Assembly (NCBI GenBank): GCA_964439085.1
Contig: CAYTNB010000007.1
Coordinates: 1 to 31,862 of the forward strand
Direction of reading: 5' to 3'
DNA length: 31,862 nucleotides
DNA from: JAADIV01 sp964439085
GTDB taxonomy: Bacteria; Desulfobacterota; Desulfobulbia; Desulfobulbales; VMSU01
Shown: piece after piece, positions 1 through 7,785 of the stretch
Position numbering within the stretch: position 1 is the stretch's first letter
Layout of the letters: every line of letters starts with the position of its first letter
The notes under the pieces: generated by a model
What the model was told of the DNA's origin: nothing
The model's database searches: none
What the model saw: the letters and a program-made list of their open reading frames with translations, nothing else
Made by a program: the position numbers and the translations under genes

Positions 1-164
1 TCGTCATCCCGGAAAGACGGTTTTGGGGCTTGAAATAGTTCTAAATTGTGCCCACAACTTTGTAACCGGACACTGCTGTCTGTGACTAAAAAAAGTAGTT
101 CGCCCGTATGGCGTTATGTTCTTGTCTTCACTTGTATTCCACATTTCACAAACAGGTATTTTTT
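1..164. other. Leader region upstream of selA with a dispersed-repeat copy
   Basis: No gene is recognised here. Positions about 82-126 (CTGTGACTAAAAAAAG, then AGTTCGCCC and TTATGTTC) match 22279-22325 in the tmk upstream gap, so a copy of a genome repeat lies directly before selA. A weak hairpin (CGTC/GACG) is at 3-20. No convincing promoter and no tRNA-Sec was found. Confidence 0.5.
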
Positions 165-1607
165 ATGGCGCAAGCAAAAATTAAACAAAAATTATTAATG
201 GCCATTCCCAAAGTCGATGAATGTCTTGAATGGTTGACAAATACATACATCTCCGCCGATGGCAGTCTTGTCACAGATATTGCCCCACCCGCCTTACTCA
301 AAAAGGCCGTGCGGCAAAGCTTGGCCAATAAACGTACAGCGATTCTTGCCGGGGAATTAATCGACATAGCCGAGCTTCACAAAGAGGCGATTATCGCCTT
401 AATACTAAAAGCTCTGCAAGCCCTGCTGGTGCCAAATTTCCGTACCGTTATCAACGCCACCGGCGTAGTGGTTCACACAAACATGGGACGATCCCTGCTG
501 CCTGTGGAAGCTGTAAATAATCTAAAAAATATTGGCAGCCATTATTCAAATCTGGAATTTGACCTAAAAAGTGGCAAACGGGGCAGCCGCTATAGCCTGG
601 TTGAAGAGATGCTCTGCGATCTTACCGGCGCCGAAGCCGCCCTGGTCGTCAATAACAATGCCGCCGCCGTATTCTTAAGTTTGAGCGTCCTGGCCAAAGA
701 CCAAGAGGTTATAGTCTCCCGCGGGCAATTAGTTGAAATAGGCGGTTCTTTTCGCATCCCGGATATTATGTCACGAAGTGGAGCCACTTTGGTAGAGGTA
801 GGGGCAACCAACCGTACCCATTACCGAGATTATGAAAATGCCATTGGCCAGAATACGGCCCTTTTATTAAAGGTGCATACCAGTAATTATCGGGTCATTG
901 GCTTTACTGCCGAGGTGTCACTTAACGAATTAACGGCTCTGGGCGCTGAATACAACTTGCCGGTCATGGAAGATTTGGGTAGCGGCTGTATGGTAGATTT
1001 GTCACGCTTCGGCCTTCCCAAGGAGCCAACGGTAAAAGAGGTAATAGCCTGTGGTGTCGATGTGGTAACTTTCAGCGGAGATAAGCTGTTGGGCGGCCCC
1101 CAAGCGGGAATAATACTTGGTAAAGAGGCTATTATTGACCGGATCAAAAAGGATCCGCTTAATCGTGCTCTGCGTATTGACAAATTCACCCTCGCCGGCC
1201 TGGAGTCAATTTTACGATTATATTACGATGAAGGAAGGGCACTGCAGGAAATACCTACCCTGGCCATGTTAAGCGCCACCCTGGAGACGGTAAAAAAACG
1301 TGCCAAGCGACTATTGCGACTGCTTAAAACAAAACTTGCCGACAATTGTTATTTATCACTTATAGAGACAGAATCAAGGGTCGGCGGCGGAGCCTTGCCG
1401 GAGCAGGGTTTACCCACCTGTGCCTTGGCCTTGGCTCCTATTAATGTGACGGTAAACGCCTTGGAGAAGTCCTTACGAGGTCTTACCATTCCGGTTATTG
1501 GCCGGATTGAGAATGAGCGTCTCCTTCTTGATTTACGTACAGTAGCAGACACAGATATTCCCGATCTTGCATCTTCTTTATTAGAAGCATTTAATATAAA
1601 AACATGA
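165..1607 (+). CDS. selA: L-seryl-tRNA(Sec) selenium transferase (SelA)
   Basis: SelA is a PLP-dependent enzyme that converts seryl-tRNA(Sec) to selenocysteyl-tRNA(Sec) using selenophosphate, in the cytosol. The sequence shows the SelA signatures INATGVVVHTNMGRSLL, the EDLGSG stretch and the PLP-lysine motif TFSGDKLLGGPQAG (Lys about residue 307). I chose the ATG at 165 because AGG at 154-156 lies 8 nt upstream and the resulting 480 aa is close to the family's usual length of about 460. A longer in-frame start at 108 would add 19 unconserved residues and run into a repeat. The stop overlaps the next start in ATGA, so the two genes are translationally coupled. SelB, SelD and tRNA-Sec are not in the window. 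The gene supports selenocysteine coding in this genome and hence the reading of 25675-26409. Confidence 0.96.
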   Translation: MAQAKIKQKLLMAIPKVDECLEWLTNTYISADGSLVTDIAPPALLKKAVRQSLANKRTAILAGELIDIAELHKEAIIALILKALQALLVPNFRTVINATGVVVHTNMGRSLLPVEAVNNLKNIGSHYSNLEFDLKSGKRGSRYSLVEEMLCDLTGAEAALVVNNNAAAVFLSLSVLAKDQEVIVSRGQLVEIGGSFRIPDIMSRSGATLVEVGATNRTHYRDYENAIGQNTALLLKVHTSNYRVIGFTAEVSLNELTALGAEYNLPVMEDLGSGCMVDLSRFGLPKEPTVKEVIACGVDVVTFSGDKLLGGPQAGIILGKEAIIDRIKKDPLNRALRIDKFTLAGLESILRLYYDEGRALQEIPTLAMLSATLETVKKRAKRLLRLLKTKLADNCYLSLIETESRVGGGALPEQGLPTCALALAPINVTVNALEKSLRGLTIPVIGRIENERLLLDLRTVADTDIPDLASSLLEAFNIKT

Positions 1608-3820
1608 CGACACCTTTTGATTTTGACAATAAGGACTTAACTGCGGCAGATTTTCACCGTCACGAGCTGCAATTTCGCCAAATAGTATCTGAGTTATTCG
1701 CTTGTAAAGATGTGAATTTTTTTCTTCTATCTGACTCTGGCGAACTAAAGGAAGACGACAATCTAGCCGAATTTCCGGAGACGGTAAGGGCTGGAGCAAC
1801 TCTGGCCATCCAGCAAAAACTGCCCATTATTGATCAAAAAAGAAGCAACGCCTTTCTGCCCATCACCGAGCACGGTAAAACTACAGCCATTGCCCAAATA
1901 TCCGGCGGCAGTCCCACCCTGTACACCCATACCGCCGCATGGTTTACTTTACGGGGCAGACAGGTCAAGCGAGAATTACGCCTTATAAAGCAATGGTCAA
2001 GAGATCCAGCCTCAGGCATGTTGAACGCCACCCATCTCCAACAGGAATTACGGCTGCTGACCAGATTATTTGCCGAAGCAAAGCCAGATGAATATCAACC
2101 CCATCTTTTATTAATTGAGGTATTCCACCGCAGCCAAGACGCATCCCAAGCCCTGGCCAATATTAGGGCAACAGGGTTTTACCTCAATTCGTTATTCGGA
2201 GATTCCACACCCATCCACCATTTAGGCTCAGGAGTTTTTGGCCTGATGTGGAGCAAGACTGACGAGCAGGAAGTCCAGAAGCTGGGATATGCCATCCTTA
2301 GAAAACTTAAACGTTATAATGCCGCCAAGGCCCACATCGGCTTGGCACCTTTAATTCAAGCGAAAGACCATGCAACCGATGCGGGTATTGCCGAGCCAAT
2401 GGTGGAGGCTTGGCAGGCACTAAAAGCCGCCCGGCAACGAGGGGTCTTCGCCCTGTGCTCAACAACGGCATTAAACGCCAAGCACCATGAGCTGCCACTT
2501 CTATCCCCGACAATTTTAACCAGTTTCAAAAAAAATTGGCGCAGAGATAACCAATTTGCCATTATAATTTGCCGAAGAGACATGGATATTCAGCAGGATT
2601 TCCAGATCTGCCTCAACTCCCTGGCTGGTGTAGATTCCACAATTATCACTATTGATCATAATAACTTCTTCATTTACCTGCCTGGAGTAGATGAAGAAGA
2701 AGCGCTTGAACGAGCCGAAGTGCTGAGAGATAAAATCAAAAAACTAGGGTGCGGCACCTATTCACAGGGAATAGCCAATTACCCCTGCCCCGGTTTTAAA
2801 AAAGCAGATATCCCGCTAAATGCCAACAAGGCCCTACTTCATGCCTCTTTCTACGGACAAGCGGCTATCACCTCATTCGATGCGGTTAGCCTAAATATCA
2901 GCGGAGATATTTATTATAACGAGGGTGATTTAAACAGTGCCATCCGGGAATATCGTTTAGGCCTCAACCTTGACCCACAAAACATAAACCTGCTAAACAG
3001 TCTTGGAGTTATATACGCCCAGATTGAACGCTACAAAATGGCCATTCCATTATTTGAAAGAATTTTAACCATAAGCCTTGCTGATTTCATGGCTATGTAC
3101 AATCTTGGTTTTGCCCATCTTCGCCTTGGAGACAATGACCAAGCCTTAAAATATTTTGAGCAAGCCACAGCCCTGAATGATAATGCTTTTGATCTATTGC
3201 TGCAATTGGGGCAAATTTATTGCGCTAAGGGCCAGTACAAAAAAGCGGTTAATATATTAAAGAAAGCCGAAAAAGCGGTATCTGCCCCCAAGACAGGGGA
3301 AGTCAACCACCCATGGGAGCATTGTGGGCCTTGGCATGAATCAGGTAACGGACTTGGCCATGATCTAATTTATCGTTATTTAGGCGAGGCCTATAAAGGG
3401 ATAAATAACAACAAAGAGGCAATTGCCTACCTACAGAGAGCCACTAGGTATAATAAGCGAGATGCCCAGGCATTAAGCCTGCTGGGCGAACTTTACGCCA
3501 TTGAAAAGGAAGGCATAGATATTGCCATTTCTCTCTGTCAGCAGGCTGTTGAACTGGATAATGAAAGTGCTGGACATTGGTATCGCTTGGCGTTTACCCT
3601 TTTAAAGGGCGATGATGCAGAAGCCGCCCTGCGAATTGCCAAAAAAAGCTTGGCCCTAGGCCCCAAAGAGCAGGAGGCCTTGTTACTTTTGGCTCAAATA
3701 TACCAAAAGATGGGGAAGTTTTCCTTGGCGAGAACTACTCTGGAAAGACTTCTAAAACTTGACGGCACCAACAAGAAAGCAAGCAAGTTATTGAAACAAA
3801 TTAATAAAAACAGCCTGTAA
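1604..3820 (+). CDS. Degenerate double-GGDEF and TPR protein coupled to selA
   Basis: This 738-aa protein has no signal peptide. Residues about 20-125 look like a GAF-type sensory region. Residues about 130-290 begin like a GGDEF domain (RDPASGMLNATHL resembles DPLTGLYNR), but the active-site position reads GSGVFG (208-213). A second GGDEF-like fold spans about 305-428 with DHNNF (351-355) at the active-site position. Residues about 433-735 are tandem TPRs, for example GDIYYNEGDLNSAIREYRLG. Neither GGDEF site looks catalytic, so a scaffold or ligand-binding role is more likely than cyclic-di-GMP synthesis. The start overlaps the selA stop by 4 bp (ATGA). Co-expression with selA suggests a link with selenium metabolism, but that is inference and I do not know the function. 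Confidence 0.85.
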   Translation: MTTPFDFDNKDLTAADFHRHELQFRQIVSELFACKDVNFFLLSDSGELKEDDNLAEFPETVRAGATLAIQQKLPIIDQKRSNAFLPITEHGKTTAIAQISGGSPTLYTHTAAWFTLRGRQVKRELRLIKQWSRDPASGMLNATHLQQELRLLTRLFAEAKPDEYQPHLLLIEVFHRSQDASQALANIRATGFYLNSLFGDSTPIHHLGSGVFGLMWSKTDEQEVQKLGYAILRKLKRYNAAKAHIGLAPLIQAKDHATDAGIAEPMVEAWQALKAARQRGVFALCSTTALNAKHHELPLLSPTILTSFKKNWRRDNQFAIIICRRDMDIQQDFQICLNSLAGVDSTIITIDHNNFFIYLPGVDEEEALERAEVLRDKIKKLGCGTYSQGIANYPCPGFKKADIPLNANKALLHASFYGQAAITSFDAVSLNISGDIYYNEGDLNSAIREYRLGLNLDPQNINLLNSLGVIYAQIERYKMAIPLFERILTISLADFMAMYNLGFAHLRLGDNDQALKYFEQATALNDNAFDLLLQLGQIYCAKGQYKKAVNILKKAEKAVSAPKTGEVNHPWEHCGPWHESGNGLGHDLIYRYLGEAYKGINNNKEAIAYLQRATRYNKRDAQALSLLGELYAIEKEGIDIAISLCQQAVELDNESAGHWYRLAFTLLKGDDAEAALRIAKKSLALGPKEQEALLLLAQIYQKMGKFSLARTTLERLLKLDGTNKKASKLLKQINKNSL

Positions 3821-4056
3821 TACAGACAAAGTGTCCTTCGAGCACCTTCTCCCTCCTGTAGGGGAGTGAGTTAACTGAGATGTACCCATTAAAAAACGCC
3901 CACCCACTTACCAGCCTTGCTGAAGTTACAATGATTCAGGAGGCTGTCCGAGAATAGAGAGCCTCCCTGGGTAAAGTATCATCATTCATAGAATCCAACC
4001 GGGGCTCGCAAAAGAAATGCAACGCCCTTTTAATTAATCAATCCGGAGTTATCAAT
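3821..4056. other. Intergenic region with two hairpins
   Basis: No ORF or RNA gene is recognised. CTCCC/GGGAG forms a small hairpin near 3849-3868. GGAGGCT (3939-3945) pairs perfectly with AGCCTCC (3960-3966) across a 14-nt loop. Neither is followed by a T-run, so neither is a canonical intrinsic terminator, although one may mark the end of the selA transcript. Confidence 0.4.
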
Positions 4057-4740
4057 ATGCATTCAAAAGGCCTTACAAATCACCTTGAAAGTCAGCAATA
4101 CTGGCTCGACAATTTTAATGCCGGAGATTCGTGGCGTCTCTTTAAGATAATGTCAGAGTTTGTTGACGGCTTTGACTCTCTATCAGAAATTAACAGTCCG
4201 GCTGTATCTATCTTCGGTTCGGCCAGAACAAAACCTGGTGATAAATACTATGAAGTGGCAGAAAGGATTGCTAAAGGCCTGGCCAAGGCGGGTTACGCTG
4301 TGATTACTGGTGGTGGCCCAGGCATTATGGAGGCCGCCAATAAGGGAGCCGCTGACGTTGACGGCGTATCAGTCGGTCTGAACATCAATCTGCCCTTTGA
4401 GCAAGAAGCTAACCCTTACACCAATATCCCTCTGAGCTTTAAATATTTCTTCGTGCGTAAGGTAATGTTTATCAAATATGCAATGGCCTTTATTGGTATG
4501 CCGGGCGGCTTCGGCACCCTTGATGAGTTATTCGAGGCCATAACCCTCATTCAAACCCAACGAATCAAGAGTTTCCCAATTATTTTGGTGGGTAAAAGTT
4601 ATTGGAGCGGCTTAGTGGACTGGATAAAAGAGACTTTAATGGAAGCTGGCAATATCAAAGAGGAAGATCTGCTCCTGTTCAACATAATAGACGACCCGGA
4701 TGAAGTAGTAAATACTATAAAAAGAACGGTGATTATTTAG
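4057..4740 (+). CDS. LOG-family (TIGR00730) Rossmann-fold protein
   Basis: This 227-aa protein carries both family signatures: GGGPGIMEAAN (residues 85-95) and PGGFGTLDE (149-157). Family members are often annotated as lysine decarboxylases, but characterised ones are cytokinin riboside 5'-monophosphate phosphoribohydrolases or related nucleotide hydrolases. The true substrate here is unknown. CGGAG at 4044-4048 is a good ribosome-binding site 8 nt before the ATG. The 3' end overlaps the convergent MutS-like gene by 8 bp. Confidence 0.93.
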   Translation: MHSKGLTNHLESQQYWLDNFNAGDSWRLFKIMSEFVDGFDSLSEINSPAVSIFGSARTKPGDKYYEVAERIAKGLAKAGYAVITGGGPGIMEAANKGAADVDGVSVGLNINLPFEQEANPYTNIPLSFKYFFVRKVMFIKYAMAFIGMPGGFGTLDELFEAITLIQTQRIKSFPIILVGKSYWSGLVDWIKETLMEAGNIKEEDLLLFNIIDDPDEVVNTIKRTVII

Positions 4741-6394
4741 TGCCTTGCTCATGAAGTGGTTTAGCCGCAACAACATACCCCTGTTCTTTGAGATACTTCT
4801 GGATATCAGCAGGCGAAAAGCCAATTTTTTCGGCAACCCGGGCGGCGTGACTGTCTCTGGAGATACCTGGCACTACCTTATGGGTCGGGTTGCCATCTTT
4901 AAACTCCACATTCAGATACTGTCCCTGCCCTTGAGCCTTAAAACTGTCAACCAGCTCATGGCTGTGCGTAACCAATAAGGTATTGTTACCAATAGCGTAA
5001 AAGCCCTTCATGATATCTACCGACAGGGTAATTTTTTCATTGGTCGTGGTACCCTCGGCAATTTCGTCAAGGATTGTTAAACTGCGCGGGGTAACAGAAT
5101 AAAAAATATCTCTGGTGGTCTTAAGCTCTGTCCCGAAACGACCTTCATCGTCTGACAGCGTATCAAAAGCCGGAGCCTGATAGGTTATCTTGTCTGCCAT
5201 ATTAATCATGGCGGCGGAAGCAACTATCGGCGCCCCAATTTGGGCCAAAATTTGATTTTGGACAATCGTCTTGCAGTATGTGGTCTTACCACCACTATTT
5301 GGTCCGGTAATAAATGTCATCCTAGCACCCGCCAACTCTACATCATTGGGGACAAAATCGGGATCACTCTTGGTGCTAATGGGGTTCCGCAAATTTCTCG
5401 CCACAAAAAAATGGCTGCTTTCATTGGTAATTTCCGGCACAGTCGTGGCATGAGGCAACTCTTCGGCAAAACGGACAAAGGACAATAACTCATCAATGGC
5501 GGCCACAGCCTCAATTGCAGATCCGAAACGATTCGACTCTATAAGCTTCTCCCTGACAGGCAAGATAGCTGTTTCGAAGTCAATAAGCGGCTTCAGAAGT
5601 ACCCCATATATCCCTCCCAAAACACTTAAAACTCCCGTGAGAAGAAACATGAGCATAGCCACCCCTTGGTTCATAAAACCAAAGAGAAAGGCCGCCCCGA
5701 AAAAAATGGCTGGAATGGCTGGCGCAATAAGACCAATTCCCAAACGACTTGGATAGAAACGCAGACCAGGGTGAAAAATAGTTTTATCGCTCCTGGAGCG
5801 CAGACCACCCAAAGTGCGATACACCGGCCCCTGCACCATTTCCCTGGTTATCGAACCGTTAAAACTTAAAATACTCTTAACCATTGAATCCAAATAGATG
5901 GTTTCGGGCAGGGGAATTTTTTTGACTAAAGTCATCATCCTTTCAATGGCCGCCATGGTACGTTTATAATCGCCATAAGCAGTCATAGGATGCATATGAG
6001 CATTCAAAAACTTGAAGATATCCTCTTCACCTTTATGAAATTCCACCAGAAAATCATTTATAGCGTCCTGGAGCCTGACATTGCTTGCTAATTCACAAAA
6101 AGCATCCTGCTTGGCATAAACCAGTTCAATAGATTCAGAAGGATTCATTAGCGAGTGGGCCAGATGGGCCGCTCCTACAAATGTCTCAGTATGATCGACG
6201 GCCTTGAACAAATTATGAATTTCAACAACCTGCAGCGTCCGCTTGTCTACCACGGTTTCAGGCAGTATTCTCATCATCTTTTCAGTACTTACCGCCCCAC
6301 CCTCTAGACGTTCGTCAATAATCTCATTCCTGAAATTCAATTCAGTAATAAGTTGTTCACTATCCGTTTTCTCAATAATCACGTTTTTCGGCAT
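4733..6394 (-). CDS. Membrane-anchored MutS-like ATPase
   Basis: The C-terminal half of this 553-aa protein is a MutS domain V ATPase: Walker A GPNSGGKT (364-371), Walker B LTILDEIAEGTT (439-450) and the conserved His in LLVTHSHE. Ahead of it are a helical core (about 60-215) resembling MutS domain III and two hydrophobic segments (about 219-240 and 245-267), so the ATPase is probably tethered to the inner membrane. The mismatch-recognition domain I (FxE) and the Smr domain of MutS2 are absent. It is therefore unlikely to act in classical mismatch repair. No strong ribosome-binding site is visible before the ATG. It is convergent with the LOG-family gene and has no operon partner. Confidence 0.9.
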   Translation of the reverse strand: MPKNVIIEKTDSEQLITELNFRNEIIDERLEGGAVSTEKMMRILPETVVDKRTLQVVEIHNLFKAVDHTETFVGAAHLAHSLMNPSESIELVYAKQDAFCELASNVRLQDAINDFLVEFHKGEEDIFKFLNAHMHPMTAYGDYKRTMAAIERMMTLVKKIPLPETIYLDSMVKSILSFNGSITREMVQGPVYRTLGGLRSRSDKTIFHPGLRFYPSRLGIGLIAPAIPAIFFGAAFLFGFMNQGVAMLMFLLTGVLSVLGGIYGVLLKPLIDFETAILPVREKLIESNRFGSAIEAVAAIDELLSFVRFAEELPHATTVPEITNESSHFFVARNLRNPISTKSDPDFVPNDVELAGARMTFITGPNSGGKTTYCKTIVQNQILAQIGAPIVASAAMINMADKITYQAPAFDTLSDDEGRFGTELKTTRDIFYSVTPRSLTILDEIAEGTTTNEKITLSVDIMKGFYAIGNNTLLVTHSHELVDSFKAQGQGQYLNVEFKDGNPTHKVVPGISRDSHAARVAEKIGFSPADIQKYLKEQGYVVAAKPLHEQGTK

Positions 6395-6490
6395 CTAAAA
6401 TTATCAGGTATGTTTTATGTAACTTTTATTATTATCCTTAAAAAAGCTTTATATTCTACGAACAGGTGAATAGCAAGGATCATAATGGGC

Positions 6491-6514
6491 TCCCCCTCCC
6501 ACGAGGGGGTATAA
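6491..6514 (-). repeat. Dispersed palindrome, copy A
   Basis: CCCCCTC (6492-6498) and GAGGGGG (6503-6509) form a perfect 7-bp stem with a 4-nt loop. The reverse complement reads CTTATACCCCCTCGTGGG, which matches the copy at 26649 (CTTATACCCCTCGTGGGG) and places it in the same family. Confidence 0.75.
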
Positions 6515-6564
6515 GTACCTTACAAGTTCTTTTCTAATAAACAAAAAACAACCTGTAAGGTACT
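6514..6564. repeat. 15-bp inverted repeat / hairpin
   Basis: AGTACCTTACAAGTT (6514-6528) and AACCTGTAAGGTACT (6550-6564) are complementary except for one G/T position. The loop is an A-rich 21 nt. It directly abuts palindrome copy A, so the two may form one element. Confidence 0.8.
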
Positions 6565-6790
6565 AAGCGTATCAGCACAATTATCTATAAAAAACTTAGT
6601 TGTGAACAAGGCGTATGAGGCCTGGCTATAAGCCCAGAATACGAATTAAAAAAATTACAAGTATTTATGCGGAAACGCTTAACTCCTCACGAAATACTTA
6701 AACGAAAATAATTCTTTGTTTCCAGTAGCAGCATGTGCTATAAATATTAGTGTCCTGGTACTGATGTGTCATAAAAAACAAGAATTAAAA

Positions 6791-6820
6791 AAGTAAAAAG
6801 TAATTAAGTAAAAAGTAATT
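6791..6820. repeat. Perfect 15-bp tandem duplication
   Basis: AAGTAAAAAGTAATT occurs twice head to tail, at 6791-6805 and 6806-6820. It is AT-rich and lies about 150 bp upstream of the two-CW gene. A slippage product or a binding-site array are both possible. Confidence 0.85.
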
Positions 6821-6850
6821 TGAGATAAAGATGTTACACACTACTGTTAA

Positions 6851-6880
6851 GGCACTTATACCCCATTGTGGGGTGTCAGG
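6851..6880 (+). repeat. Dispersed palindrome, copy B
   Basis: ATACCCCA / TGGGGTGT (6858-6876) pair around a 3-nt TTG loop. The flanks CACTTAT and, downstream, CTGTGGCTAATAAA (about 6895-6908) resemble those of copy E (CTGTGGCTAAAAAAAG), so homology may extend beyond the palindrome. Confidence 0.75.
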
Positions 6881-6970
6881 TAGTTTGAATATCATCTGTG
6901 GCTAATAAACCCTTTCGTGCAATAAAAACATATTGTTCGGCATGTAATCATAATATTTGAGAGAAAAAAC

Positions 6971-7681
6971 ATGACCAATAAATTAGCGCCTAAAATTCTC
7001 ATAATTGAAGAATCCATTACCACCTCAACCACCCTCTTGATTCTCCTCAGCACGCTAAGTAAGGATATAACCGTCTGCTCAACGTACGGGTGTGGTTTGG
7101 CCACCTTGCAGCAAGCTTACGATACAGATTTCCCTTTTGACATTATCTTTATGGCATACCCTCCCCGACATCACGAGCAGGAAGATACCGCTATTCAGGT
7201 GCTATCCCTGGCTCTGCAAAGTTATAGCCCTCACCACACTATCATCCTGAAGGGCGGCCAGCTGCCACCTGAATTTTCTGGACAGATCGAGGAAAGCGAT
7301 AATGTGCTGACCAAACCAATAACCAAACAGAAATTACAAAAGGCACTGTCGCCCATACGCCTCACCCTGCCCAAGCTTAATTGTTGGGAATACCTGAATT
7401 GTGGCCGTGAACCAGGCGGTCAACACTGCAAGGATCGCGGCATTTGCCCAGCCGCCGCAGACCAATCCGGCAACGGCATTCATGGCGGGGAAAATGCCGG
7501 ACGAGCCTGTTGGGCTTCTACGGGCACACTGTGCGGCGGGCAGATACAAGGCACCTTCGCCAACAAGATAAAAAATTGTCTGCTCTGTGATTTTTACAAA
7601 CTGGTTCAAACCGAAGAGGCAGATGTTTTTGAGAGTATCGATTCCGTCCTTAAGCGTATGCAGCATAAAAAGAGCAAATAA
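6971..7681 (+). CDS. Degenerate receiver plus two-CW domain protein
   Basis: Residues 1-130 of this 236-aa protein look like a CheY-type receiver (KILIIEES at strand 1, LTKPI with the conserved Lys), but the phospho-acceptor position reads DIIFMAYPP, with no Asp at the end of strand 3. Phosphorylation is therefore doubtful. Residues 136-215 match the cysteine-rich two-CW domain common in deltaproteobacteria: CW at 138-139 and 180-181, with further Cys at 144, 153, 159, 188, 203 and 206. Eight cysteines in this pattern suggest metal or Fe-S binding, but the domain's function is unknown to me. The start follows GAGAGAAA about 7 nt upstream. It stands alone between the repeat-rich gap and hisHF. 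Confidence 0.85.
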   Translation: MTNKLAPKILIIEESITTSTTLLILLSTLSKDITVCSTYGCGLATLQQAYDTDFPFDIIFMAYPPRHHEQEDTAIQVLSLALQSYSPHHTIILKGGQLPPEFSGQIEESDNVLTKPITKQKLQKALSPIRLTLPKLNCWEYLNCGREPGGQHCKDRGICPAAADQSGNGIHGGENAGRACWASTGTLCGGQIQGTFANKIKNCLLCDFYKLVQTEEADVFESIDSVLKRMQHKKSK

Positions 7682-7785
7682 ATTTCAGCAGTATTGCATT
7701 TAATGAAACTCTCCGGTAACATCGGCGAAATATCATTACAGCCCTACACCTTTACCAACAATTTTAAGCATTAAGAATTTAATTT

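Larger units (their letters stand above)
6395..6970. other. Long gene-free intergenic region rich in repeats
   Basis: No credible ORF is present in these 576 bases. The gap holds two copies of the CCCC/GGGG palindrome (6491-6514 and 6851-6880), a 15-bp inverted repeat (6514-6528 / 6550-6564), a hairpin with arms CGTAT/ATACG and CTGG/CCAG (6612-6643), and a perfect 15-bp tandem duplication (6791-6820). It must also contain the divergent promoters of its two flanking genes, but I could not place them with confidence. Confidence 0.6.

Noticed and set aside
1604..3820. Active diguanylate cyclase
   Set aside because: Both GGDEF positions are replaced (GSGVF and DHNNF), so catalytic activity is unlikely.
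3821..4056. tRNA-Sec or other RNA gene near selA
   Set aside because: I looked for the long acceptor arm, the UCA anticodon and a GGTTCRA T-loop in the gaps around selA and found none.
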